Source of the DNA: Agrostemma githago
Lineage: Eukaryota; Streptophyta; Magnoliopsida; Caryophyllales; Caryophyllaceae
Assembly: GCA_958450325.1 (NCBI GenBank)
Contig: OY288259.1
Span: 21,632,734 to 21,696,733, forward strand
DNA length: 64,000 nt
Direction of reading: 5' to 3'
Position 1 is the first letter of the stretch. Each line of letters begins with the position of its first letter. The notes beneath the pieces are model-generated. The model did no database searches and was not told the origin of the DNA. It saw nothing but the letters and a program-made list of their open reading frames with translations. A program made the translations under genes and the position numbers. Positions 1-10,500 of this stretch are shown here, piece after piece.

Positions 1-106
1 ATATATAATATTTTATGAATAATTAGGAAATCGAGTTAAAACTATAACTTTTAGAAAATAGATGTTTTAAGAAAAACGATATCAAAATTAATAAGAGCTA
101 TTCCTT

Positions 107-1166
107 GTCGTCGGCGTTTCAGCTGGATCGTCGGCGCTTTATAACGTGAATTGACGCTTTTGTCCCTCCTTTAACTTACTTCATTAACATTACTAATTAT
201 TGTTTATTTGGTTATTTGTGAAATATACTACGTAACGGTTTTGGTTATTTTGTAAAACCGTCTTTTTTTGGCACTTTTGTATGTTATTTCAGTGGAGCTT
301 ACGTCTTTACGTATTTCTTAATTTTAAATTAATGGCGACCGGAAAACCAGATTTACATTTCGGAGTTAGTTATTACTTGATTATTTTTATTCGCATTTTC
401 GTTTGTTTTCTTCCATTTATAACTATCGTATTTCCGAGCATTGTTTAATTTTTATTAATAAAATACGTAGGATGTTAGATTCGTTAGTTACGATTACTTA
501 TGTTTTTTAGGTGATTATGGTTTAATTAATCGAAGATGTATATTACGGTTTATTTTATTTTTTTTAAAAAAAGGTGCAAAACGTCACAGATCTGTAAAAT
601 GTGGCATACTCACGTTTTATGGATCCGCAAAAAGTGAGTATCTCACGTTTTACGGATCCACAAAAGTGAGTATCTCACGTTTTACAGATCCGCAAAAAGT
701 GAGATACTCACGTTTTGCGGATCCGTAAAACGTGGGATACTCACTTTTTGCGGATCCATAAAACGTGAGATACTCACTTTTTACGGATCCGTAAAATGTG
801 ACTTACTCACTTTTTGCGGATCCATAAATGTTGATATCTCATATTTTGCCGATGAACGCTATTACGATTTGTAATATTACGATGAACGCTACAAACTATT
901 ATCGGTAAAAATTTAAGACGTCACATTAACATCGAACTTAGTTTAAATTATCCTAAGTTTAAGAGAAGGGCAATATGATCCCGAGGTTTACGGAGAAACG
1001 TGTCACAAAAACCGTTAGATTACAAAAACCGTGACAAATTAATACTCGGAAACATAAAATTAGATTTATATACAAAATCAATTAAAAATATTAATGATAA
1101 TTAGAGAAGGACAATACGGTAAAATCATGTATAAAGCGCCGACGATCCAGCTGAAACGCCGACGAC
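107..1166. mobile_element. Fold-back type element with 36-bp perfect terminal inverted repeats
   Basis: Positions 107-142 and 1131-1166 are exact reverse complements over 36 bp, starting GTCGTCGGCGTTTCAGC. Each arm holds a direct repeat of TCGTCGGCG. Inward of the arms similarity continues weakly (AACGTGAATT against ACATGATTTT read on the other strand). The interior is AT-rich, has no credible ORF and carries a 33-bp palindromic array at 585-850. GAGAAGG-CAATA recurs at about 963 and 1104. I could not find a clear target-site duplication, so the superfamily (Mutator-like fold-back, or another TIR class) is open. A non-autonomous DNA transposon is the simplest reading. Confidence 0.7.
585..850. 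repeat. 33-bp palindromic tandem array with central inversion
   Basis: About eight units of roughly 33 bp are joined at GGATCC/AGATCC. Each unit contains a short palindrome of the type GTGAGTATCTCAC. The first units read GTGAGTATCTCAC and the later ones GTGAGATACTCAC, so the array also has dyad symmetry around position ~705. It can fold as one long hairpin or as many small ones. It sits near the centre of the 107-1166 element. Confidence 0.8.
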
Positions 1167-2433
1167 CCAAATGAGTACGTAAATTAATTGAGTCAACGAG
1201 TTTTATAAATGAAATAAATTTTACAAAGGTTTCAAATTATTTTTTAGCAAATATATTTTATTAATAAATAATACGGATTTTACTAAAAATAGTCAACTGT
1301 AAATAAATACGGAGTAAGAAATTATTAGTGAAAATAGTCTCGACTAAAAATATAATTAAAACAAAATCAACTATTTTCTCATTTATTAGTATAAATCGTA
1401 AAACAAAATTAATTTATTAAACAAGTATACAAACCTCGATTATAATATAAAATTACGATTTTGAGTCAAAATTATAAATTAACGAAATATGAAGAAAATA
1501 TGAAATCGTTATTATTTAGTTACTAGTGTCATGATAACCAACAAAATATTATAATGTTCATTAATAATAAAATTTACTAACGATTTATAAAACGATTTCG
1601 AAATGTTATAAATATTTATAAGGTATACAATTAAAAATAATACTATTAGCAAATAATAGATAGCTAAAATTAGAAAACCGAAGTTAAAGTATTTACTACA
1701 TACTACTACTCAAACATACGATATAAAATCGAGTAACGTCCTAAAGTTACCTTAAGACGATGTCAGCCCGATCACGTACTAGCCCCTCCTTAAACCTAGA
1801 TCAAAACTTCGAATCTGGAAGTCGTGCGAGACATTTGTTCTTCAATAAGGCTTCAAGGCTTACGTCGGATCGAAAATACGAAGAGACAGGAACATAAGAA
1901 TCAAAATTGAATAGAGGAAAGTAAAACAAGGAAACATGATGTTCCGAAAATAGGGAAGAAGAAATCGGGGAACAAAAAGGACGAAATAGAAGGAAATAAT
2001 ATGTGCAGCGGCCAAAAGATATAGGCAACACATATCAGCAGCAGCAACAACAAAACACGATGTGAGACGATGACCGAAAAACCGAGGAACAAACAGCAAT
2101 GACAATAATAAGATCAAAAACAGTCGCGGGTGTCACGAACCAACATCAACATTAATAGAAACGACACAAACATCACTGCAACACAACAGATTCCAACGAA
2201 ATGCACTAGCAGCAGCCGAAAACAGAGGACCCGAACTGACGCACAACAGCAGCACGCAAGACAATATGGAACATGAACAACAACAAACAGTAGCGACTAC
2301 AAGAAGAACCAAATAGCAGCAGACATCAGCAGCAAAGTCGATCGCAACATTAACATACAGAAGAACAAAAGAGGACAATTAAGAAGGAAAAGGAGATTGA
2401 AGGGGAAAAGGGTCGAAAATAAGGCAACAACAG
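1167..2433. other. Non-coding flank, AT-rich then CAA/GCA-rich
   Basis: 1167-1800 is AT-rich with no signal I recognise. 1800-2433 is purine/CA-rich (GCAGCAGCAACAAC and similar). Short ORFs on the minus strand there are low-complexity and have no recognisable domain. The composition resumes after 4569, so the solo LTR at 2434-4569 is inserted into one pre-existing block. Confidence 0.5.
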
Positions 2434-4569
2434 TGTAGACACCCACATTTGGCCGTTAGGTGTCTATAGCAGTTTCCAAAGAACACCCGATGATGATCGA
2501 ACGCAAACATGACTTAATACACTCGATTTTCGGACTCGGAATCAATAGTAGTTGGCACGAGCTTTTAGCGGAGTAGAAATCTCACAAAACAGACCTCAAA
2601 TCCAGGCCCAGTGGGTCGTTTCCAGTCAAATGAGACTAATTTGGGTCAAAACCGACACCAAAGGCAAAACCGTCTTTTAGCAACCGGGTCAAACCCCGGT
2701 CAAAGACGTTTCCGAGACATAAAAATATGTCACACCACTTCAAAAATATGACTCGAAGTCAAATACTACACAAATATCAGCTACAAAGTAAGAATCCTTT
2801 CCTATCCAAAGTCGGAATCCTACTCCATCTAAACCGGGTGTTTCTTCCCATGCAAGTAACCTTTTCCTATCCAAAGACGGAATCCCACTTCATCAACAAC
2901 ATCAATTATTCATCAACAATCCACAACACAACAATTCCAATCCCGACATATAACGATTCACAACCCGGAATTCCAGCAATACGAGGCATATTATATTCCG
3001 ATCTTCCCTCTAGAAATCCTATAGGATTCCCGACCATTCACAACCCGAAATTCTAGGCAATTTTAGGCAAACCATATACAAAGCCGAGAGCAAAACTCGC
3101 CAAAACCCCTCCCTAACCATACACACCATAACTCACCTATATACATCTTAACGCTCCCGCGCCTAGGCCGCTATTACGAGTCCGTTTTCGAGATAATTAA
3201 GCATGTAGGTTAAGGGTGCTACAAAATCCCGTTCTCTCTCTTTTCTTCTTCTCCTTCTCGTCTTTTTCTCTTTTTTCGTTTTTTTTCATCACAATTTTTT
3301 TTTTTTTTTTTCTTTTCTCGTTTCTAATAACGATATTATCGTACTATTTCAAAAAACATTATTTCCTATGATACGATATCGACTCTATAGTCGAATGTCG
3401 GATGTAAAGGTATCAATCATCAAAACATGTTAAGCATAATACCATTGAAACCGAGTAACTACTATATTACAACGTGGAGGAATTATCTCGTCTTAACAAC
3501 ATTCAAAACGATTTTGTAAACAAATTTTGTTCAAAATCCACTCTAAATATTCGATATTGATTCTATAATCAAACATCGAATATTAAGAGTATCAATATTT
3601 AAGTCGAATATAAATTGCATCATATTTTTACGCGACTTAACAAAATTATCGATTTTTCAAAATGCAGTTTCGAAATCAAAAGCAAAACGAGCCATAGCTC
3701 GTACAGGGGGCACTCGATCGAGAGCCTAGCCCACTCGATCGAGTGGTACCCCAAAAACCGAGACAGAAGCCTTTTTGGAGAACACTCGGTCGAGTCCCGC
3801 AATGACTCGATCGAGTGGCTCCTGATTTAGCAAAATAGCGAGATTTTCAGCATGTTTCGGGTCTCGATAAATATTTTATGACTTCGGTTAACACGTATCA
3901 AGTCTATCACGTGATTTATCTTTTCAAAACCATGCATCATATCATATTTACATCATTTATTTGCAAACCGTTACTAACTCGTTTGTTCTTTGTCTTTGTA
4001 TCTTATTTTCATTGTTTGTTTATTATACTAAACGAACCTCGCACGCTAAAACAACTTTGACGTTAATTTAGATGCATTTAAACGACATAGATCAAACATA
4101 ATTCACATGTTTAGTCGAAAATACTATTTGCATATCATTCATCGAATTACTAACGCGCGTATTTCAAAATCAAACGATATCTTAGTAGAGGCCGCTAAGT
4201 GCGGGCGGGGTTGGGTGTTCTTTGTGAACTTCCCAACACGTACCCTCACCCCTTACTCAGAACCATGGTTTCCGGATGTCCGAACTCATTGGCATACGAG
4301 AGTCATTCAATACACGGTATCCGATAATGTCGGTATCGGTATCAAATGCAAAGGGACGAACCCAATAAACTATGACATCCGAATGGGCCGTACTTTGTGC
4401 GCGGCCCACTAAGATATAAAGTGGGTTCGAACGGGCCCGAACTCCCACAAAGTTCGGTGGCGGCTCCACTTCGATTTAAATTTCAATTCGACCCATCTCA
4501 TATGGAGATTCATTCGCCTCCCCAAACCCGTGCGTGGCCGCGTCGGGGTGGACCTATGTCATGTCCACA
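2434..4569 (+). mobile_element. Solo LTR, Tat-type Ty3/gypsy
   Basis: It starts TGTAGACACCCACATTTGG and ends CCTATGTCATGTCCACA, the same termini as the paired LTRs at 10501-12826 and 23089-25397. Shared blocks include the AAACCGTCTTTTAGC stretch near 2670 and the GGCCGCTAAGTGCGGGCGGG block near 4191. Flanks are AACAG on the left and AGCAG on the right, a 5-bp target duplication with one mismatch. There is no internal region, so this is a recombination product. It is clearly diverged from the two other LTRs and is therefore an older insertion. The middle carries CACTCGATCGAGTG palindromes where the other LTRs carry a GC-rich module. Confidence 0.88.
3711..3817. repeat. Quartet of CACTCGATCGAGTG palindromes in the solo Tat LTR
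   Basis: Four 14-bp near-perfect palindromes start at 3711, 3732, 3783 and 3804. Copy 1 ends GAGAG, copy 3 has CGGTCG in the core, and copy 4 starts with G. Start-to-start spacing is 21, 51 and 21 bp, that is, two pairs. The same arrangement occurs at 59861-59969 in an unrelated LTR. Confidence 0.9.
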
Positions 4570-5739
4570 AGCAGCGCAGCAGCAACTAACAGTAGTAACC
4601 GAAACGAAACAGAAATAAAAAATCATCCAATCATTAATATCGAATGACAGAGGAAGAAAGAAGACGACACAGCCAACAACAAACGTGACAACAGCAGAAC
4701 GAAACTAAACAGAACAGAACAACAGCAACTGAATTCGAACGACAACAGTAGAAGAGAAGAGAAGAAGAAGAAGAAGAAGAACGAAAAAGAAGAAGAAGAT
4801 GAGGAAAAGGGCTACCTATCGAAACTCAAGCGGACAGCAGCAGAGAGGGGAAAACGAAAATCGACATGGCTGATAGATAGTGATGGCTGAACGAAGAAGA
4901 ATAAATAAGGTGGGGAGAGAGGCTGCTAATTTGGGGATCGGGGCTGGTAGAAGGGTATGATGGTGAAGGATGCGTGAGAGGGATGCATGAGGATGATGAA
5001 GGAGCAGGGGAAGTGAAGCGGTGGAATAAAATCAAGGAGTAAGGGGGGTGTAAGAAGATAATACGTTGAATCAAGAGTAATGGGAAAACAACACGTGGAA
5101 ACAAAAGAAATGGGAAAGGGCTGAATCAGCTCAAAACGAAGTGGGTTACAAATACAGATTGATTAAATGAATCGGGTAGGAGACGAATTCCATAATGATA
5201 AGTTGACTGACCTACGAATCGAATTAAAACGAGTTAATAAAATTAATAAATAATCAGGTTGTCAAATGAAATGAGTAGATAAAGTATTCGAGACAAAAAT
5301 GAAGCTTATAGAAATAAATAATTAGATGATGAAATGGTAATTCCCAACAAATAATAAATCTTCGATAAAGTGAATTAAATTGATTTCAAGAGGAAAGAAA
5401 ATAGATGTTTTGACGAAACTTAAAATAAATAAACTTCGAACCGAAAATAAAAATTCGAGTTTAAATATAATTAAATAAAAAGAATTTAGAATTTGAATCG
5501 ACGAACTAAAATTTCGATAAAAATTAAATAAAATGTATAAAATAAATCAAATCAGAAATAAAAATATGTTTTAAATATAAGAAGGGTTTCCGAGACAAAT
5601 AGAATTTTAGGAGTTTGAAACGATTAAATGATAAATTCGTTTTATAAGAATTTTAAGAATTACGAGTTAAATTGTAACCAAAATGAAAATACGAACATAA
5701 CTTTAAATTAATTTAATTTATAAAATCAGTGGTGTTACA
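4570..5739. other. Purine-rich then AT-rich spacer, possible LTR end at 5731-5739
   Basis: 4570-4810 is rich in GAA/GAAGAA and CAGCAG. 5100-5730 is AT-rich. It ends GGTGTTACA (5731-5739), the reverse complement of the TGTAACACC start common in plant chromovirus LTRs, so the block may be an old minus-strand LTR split by the solo LTR at 2434. I could not find its other end. No gene is seen. Confidence 0.3.
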
Positions 5740-5744
5740 CGGAC

Positions 5745-6110
5745 AACCATGGAAGCGGAGGCAAAAGATATGGTCCTCGGGATGAACGAAGCTACTGAAA
5801 GAGGGCTAATGGAGTAATGGACTTAGTCATCGAGAGTGACTACAAGGTGGTCGTGGATTGGATCAAAGATGGAGCCATAGGACGAAGCCCCATTTTCTTG
5901 CTGCTTGACGAGATTAGGCGATTAACTCCTATGTTTCGGAGTGTTCATTAGGCGTTTGTGCCTCATAACTCTAATAGAGTAGCGCACGAGTTGGCTCATA
6001 TAATGCTACGTTCTAACGGTAGGAAGGTTTGGTCCAGTCTGCCTCCGGGCTACATTGATGCTTTGGTACGCTTTGAAGCTAATGATATTTTTCATCCCGC
6101 TTTGGGAATT
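5745..6110 (+). pseudogene. RNase H-like (RVT_3 type) domain relic
   Basis: The reading frames give a recognisable plant RNase H-like fold: an N-terminal helix with EAEAKDMVLGMNEA, the strand VIESDYKVVVDWIKDGA (the Asp of ESD is the usual metal ligand), then LLDEIRRL and NSNRVAHELAHIML. Domains of this kind occur at the end of LINE-type ORF2 proteins and as stand-alone plant genes. The copy is broken by a frameshift with stops near 5815-5825 and an in-frame TAG in the CATTAGGCG stretch near 5948. No reverse transcriptase lies upstream, so this is an isolated degenerate fragment. Confidence 0.6.
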
Positions 6111-6130
6111 AAAAAAAAAATATCTTCGGC

Positions 6131-7687
6131 TACTCCCTCCGTTTATTAATATTTTACCCATTTTTCCCTTTGGGTTTTTTTAATGTTCTACTCATTTTTA
6201 TTATTTCCATATTAATCTCTCATATCTTCATTTTTTTAATACATTTTATTATGGCCTACTTGTATCAACTGTTTTCCCATTTTCATTCTTTATTCATTTT
6301 GCTTAAAAATTGTGTATAAAGCAAAAGAGTAATTCACTAATTATCCTCTTTTATGTTGCAATTTTTTGAAATTACCCCCAAAAACTTGTTTATTACAAAT
6401 TACCCCCTTAAACTTCAGAAAAAATTTGAATTTACCCCCAACTTTCCTTTTCTATTATTTCCGGCGACATAAGCTTTTTTTCTTCCCATTTTGCCCTTCC
6501 CCCCATTATTAGACTCTCTCATCTTCCTCCCTCATTCAATCACCCAGACAACCACATTCAACCATAAAAAACTCAAAATCACCAAAAAACCAGAAAAAAA
6601 ACCCCATAAACGAATAACCCTAACCCTAACTCGACCCAAATGGACTCAATTATTTCAAATTCTCTTCGCAATTAGGGTTTTATTCTTGAAATTTTTTATT
6701 TTCTAGGTTTGACTCAATTGTTACTTAGGTTCAGCTGATTCTATAATTTCACCAGGACCACGTTGGAAGCAGATTCTAAACCCAACCAATAATACAACAA
6801 ATCACAAACTAATCTTGAAAATCAATCATTCAAAAACACCAACGGAAACATTCAATATTGACAAGAGATGTGACACAAAAGGAGGAGGAGGAGTATCTGG
6901 AGGAGGAAGAGGAAGGAGAGGAGGAGGAGAAGAGGCATGCGACGACGGGAATGGAGATGGAGGAGAAAGACATTGAAGAATGATAGAACAGTGAGAAGAA
7001 GCAATCAATCAAAAAATAAGGTAGTAACAAAATCACTGATTTGATTTAAGAGGTGGTAGTGGTGTATATATTGCTGGAATGTTCATAAATCATAACCTAT
7101 TTTTAGATCTTGCTAATAAAAAGTTAGGGTTTCTGACTTCTGTGCGCAAGATTCAATTTTTTTTTTCTTGAATCTGGTGTTCAATTTTCACGATTCAACG
7201 AGTAAAATTGAGATCTATCATATCAAGTATTAAAAAAATAGGAAAAGACACCACAGATCCAAATCACAAGACGAGGTGGAAAATTAGGGGTTTTGATCGA
7301 TAATTGAATAGATGATGCGATTGATTTTAAGTCATGTAATGGTGGAATTAGATTGGTATACATGAATTTTAATTAGGATTATGATTTCGGGGTTTTTTTT
7401 GGGTTTTTTTAGGGTTGAACGTGTTAGTTTCAGTTAGTGAATGAGGGCGGAAGAGGAGAGAGACTAATAATGACGGTATGGGCAAAATGGGAAGAAATGT
7501 TGCTTAAGTCGTCGAAAAATAGAGAAAAGGGGGGTTGAGGGCAATTTCTAATTTTTGTTGAAGTTTAAGGGGGTAATTCCTAATAAACAAGTTTTTTGGG
7601 GTAATTTCAAAAAAGTGCAACATAAAAGGGGTAATTAGTGATGTACTCTAAAGTAAATGGACAGAACAAATATAAATTGAGGGAGTA
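6131..7687. mobile_element. Stowaway-like element (CTCCCTCCGT ends), enlarged by an internal insertion
   Basis: The left end is TACTCCCTCCGTTTATTAAT; the right end reversed is TACTCCCTCAATTTATATTT. Terminal TA dinucleotides on both sides fit a Tc1/Mariner Stowaway target duplication. At ~1.56 kb it is too long for a MITE because a second long-TIR element (about 6327-7649) occupies its middle. Confidence 0.55.
6327..7649. mobile_element. Long-terminal-inverted-repeat element (Mutator-like or fold-back)
   Basis: About 200 bp at each end are imperfect reverse complements. The left arm runs from AGAGTAATTCACTAATTA through the run of TTACCCCC blocks to TCATCTTCCTCCCTCATTCA near 6538. The right arm mirrors it from about 7440 to 7649. 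The interior holds AACCCTAACCCTAAC at about 6617 and purine-rich GGAGGAGGA repeats at 6880-6965. No convincing protein is encoded. Long arms without a coding core suggest a non-autonomous Mutator-like element, but I could not fix the target duplication. Confidence 0.6.
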
Positions 7688-8044
7688 TATATATTCACTA
7701 ATTACTCAATTACCAAAGTAATATATGGAGTATATCATTTAAGTATTCTTACCCAAAGCAAAAGTTCAAAAACTAACATCATTTTATAAAACAACATTTG
7801 GTTTCTATCAATTACTTTTACCATTTAACTTCACTTATAAAAATAAATACTCTCTTCATTTCATCCATTTGTATACATTTGATTTTCTGAAACTATTCAT
7901 AAGTGAGAAGAATATTCAGTATAACTTTTAACATAGAAGATAAAACATAGTCATGAATGATTTTTTTAAATCGTCTAATCAAATACATTATTATTCAGTA
8001 TCAAAATTTTATAACTTTTAGTAATACGTAATTAAAGATATAGA
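7688..8044. other. AT-rich spacer without recognisable features
   Basis: AT-rich sequence between the Stowaway-like element and the solo LTR. I see no ORF, structural RNA or repeat in it. Confidence 0.5.
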
Positions 8045-9400
8045 TGATGGGTCGCATTTAGTCGTATTTATTACGACGGTTTTGGTGTATTTTGTGAGCT
8101 AAGTCGGTTGTCTTGTATTGCATTTGTGTCAATTTGGTATGAATGTAATATAGGCTATTTTGAGGATGCTAACCATTGGACCGTCGATTTGGGCTGAGAA
8201 CGATTAAAACATGAAGAAGAAAGCCCACTTGAAGACCCGAAACGAAAGAATCGAAGAATCGCGAGAAACAGCTACAGCCTGCCACGTGAGTCGCATAGAA
8301 GCCACGCGGGTCGCGCGCTCCTGCGAGTCGCGCCACAACCGTGCGCGTCGCGCGCATGCCTGAAACGTGTCGTCTTATTTTGTGATATTTGGCTACGTTT
8401 AAGACTTGGGTTTTAATTAGGAAACTTTATTAATATTAGGATAGTTTATTATTTTATTATTAGTAGTAAAATATTATTAGGTTAAGTTTAGTTTTTAGAT
8501 TATTATCATTCACATCGAGTTTAACGTTACATTAAGGAAGAAAAGGGAGAACTTTGAAGAACCCTAATTTTTCGATTTCAAGTATGTGTAACTAATTTCC
8601 TTTACTTAGATTGAAGCCTTTGAAGCACTTGATAATCGATTGTGAGTTTGAATGTTTTAATTATTAATCTTGATTATTGTGAATTGCTTTGTTATTAAAT
8701 CTATGAATGTTGTTGTTAATTGCATGCTAGATGCGCAACTAGTACTTGATTTCTTCATTTTATCGTTAGTATTGTTAATTGAGTAGGATTTACTTATTAA
8801 CTTTACATTGGTAACAACTAGGAATTAATATTGAACGGGATACGTTGATATTAGTACTTAGAAGCAATTCACATAAATATCTAAGGCGCGACTGGATTGT
8901 ACGTGCTATTTATTCTCTATCGAATTCTCAGATCTATATTGCTTCCGTCTAATTGAACCTAGAACTGGATTGTTTAGGTTGTTTTACGGTTAGGGTTAAT
9001 CAAGAACGGAATTTGTTTTAGTTAACTATTCTTAAGAGAATTGGAATTTCATGTTCACGATATAGTGGTCAAGGTTAGGAATTGAAACCATCTTACAATG
9101 ATCAATCGCTATTGAGTGTGGATTCGTGCTTGTGTCTAAGTTCTTTTTCATCATTTGATATCTCAAGTTATTATATTATTTTACTTTAGTTTGTTAGATA
9201 ATTAATCATAAAAACCCCCCCTTGGTTACTACGATCTTTAATTTAATTAGAGATTGATTGATTTTGTCTACACTTAGTTAGCATAATTAGATTAATCTGA
9301 TTCCTTTGGGTTCGACCCTTATTTCTACTATACTACGTTATAGTATCTAGATTTAAGTGCTTATAAATTCTAATTTGAGGCATACGACTTGAGCCTGTCA
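8045..9400 (+). mobile_element. Solo LTR, Athila-like gypsy family, with ATAGA target duplication
   Basis: It starts TGATGGGTCGCATTTAGTCG and ends GAGCCTGTCA. ATAGA is repeated exactly at 8040-8044 and 9401-9405. The 3' 850 bp, from GAACCCTAATTTTTCG near 8560 to the end, is closely similar to 29090-29925. The motif TTCGACCCTTATTTCTAC near the 3' end also occurs, reversed, in the LTR at 58861-60229. There is no internal sequence, so it is a recombined solo LTR. Confidence 0.9.
8284..8358. repeat. GC-rich GTCGCGCGC repeat module in the Athila-like LTR
   Basis: Four variants of (G/C)(A/G/C)GTCGC lie at about 8288, 8308, 8325 and 8345 in an otherwise AT-rich LTR. The related LTR at 28344 has three copies at about 28613, 28630 and 28650. 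They occupy the same offset from the LTR start (about 240-370 bp) where the LTR at 58861-60229 carries CACTCGATCGAGTG palindromes. Confidence 0.7.
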
Positions 9401-9565
9401 ATAGACAAAAGAACACGAGCATCGACGTACGTGCATAAAGTAAACGTATACAAGTGAATGGAATAAATGAAGTATCAAAATATAAAGTGTATAATACGGA
9501 GCATTTTTTTTGTAAGTACCCCCTAGAAGGAAATTCAGCATCCGCCCCCGACTTTTGTCATCTCA

Positions 9566-9999
9566 TGTAACACCCCATACTTTTCGAACAATGTAAAATT
9601 TATAAATATTTATTTAAACCAAGTTTAACACTTGAAAAGTTATTTTCATAAATTAAAATATTTTATTTTAGTCGAATTAAAATTTATTCTATCGTAAAAA
9701 GAAAATTATTTATTATCAAATTATTAACATTACAACTTCCTGTTAAACCGAGTTTAAAAGTCATTAAATATTTTTTTGAATTATAACCTGTTGTTCTGAC
9801 AAATTAAAATATTTTCCCGTCTCGTAAAATTTTAAAATGATTTATCGATTTATTAAATTAATATTTCGAAATACGTTGTAGACGTTGCCCACACCGCTGC
9901 ACGCGCGCACCCGCGCGGGGACTAGTCGCGGCGGCCACCCACATGGCCCATCTTGAACGCTCGTCGCGTCTGGGCCGATCCGATATTGCGTTTGGGGCG
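9566..9999 (+). mobile_element. Fragment of a TGTAACACCCC-type gypsy LTR
   Basis: It starts TGTAACACCCCATACTTTTC, a start typical of Tekay-like chromovirus LTRs, and runs about 430 bp of AT-rich sequence into a GC-rich stretch (CACGCGCGCACCCGCGCGG). No 3' terminus or internal region is identifiable, so this is a partial relic. Confidence 0.4.
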
Positions 10000-10279
10000 A
10001 AGTGTCAGACCTCAATTTGGTTGACGATTTAAATTGTACTAGATAGATGTAGGGACATCCATGTTTCCGTTAGAATCGATCGAGACGTGGTTGTAAATGT
10101 TTAAAGACTGATATGTTTGGTCTGACGACCTTTTTAGTGAACTGAATTCGTTGCCGATTTATGGAGTCGTCACTGAGTAATTTGGGGATACTCGGAAATC
10201 GTTCAAGTCAACTTTAATCTTTAGTCGGCTCAAAGCTGAGTGACATGGGACCTAAATAGAGACTTGTACCCTTAAGCAT

Positions 10280-10450
10280 TTCTTGTCTAGAATGACTCTC
10301 ATTGCAAATGGTTTCGGGCATCCGAAAACCGTAGATTCTGAGTAAGGGGTGAGGGTACGTATTGGGAAGCCAATGTTCGATAGACATCAACACCCAATCT
10401 CGCCCGCACGTAGCGGCCTCTACTAATCAATCGATGGGATGATAACTTCG
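10280..10450 (-). mobile_element. Antisense Tat LTR fragment flanking the Tat insertion
   Basis: Read on the minus strand, this block matches the segment around 12430-12580 of the neighbouring LTR: GGCCGCTA-GTGCGGGCG, then ACCCTCACCCCTTACTCAG, then the GCATCCGAAA region. It is clearly more diverged than the two LTRs are from each other. The full-length element therefore landed in, or beside, an older relative in the opposite orientation. Confidence 0.7.
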
Positions 10451-10500
10451 TTCCTTAATTGTGGCGGAAGTGCGATAACATCCGTTGTCTTAACCATATG

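Noticed and set aside
1801..2378. Minus-strand ORFs of 63-85 codons rich in Leu/Val/Cys
   Set aside because: Low-complexity translation of GCA/CAA repeats, overlapping in several frames, no motif.
2727..3056. 109-codon plus-strand ORF
   Set aside because: It lies inside the solo LTR, has no recognisable domain and is not open in the paired Tat LTRs.
6615..6632. Telomeric repeat tract
   Set aside because: AACCCTAACCCTAAC is only about two units long, within a long-TIR element; too short for a telomeric tract.
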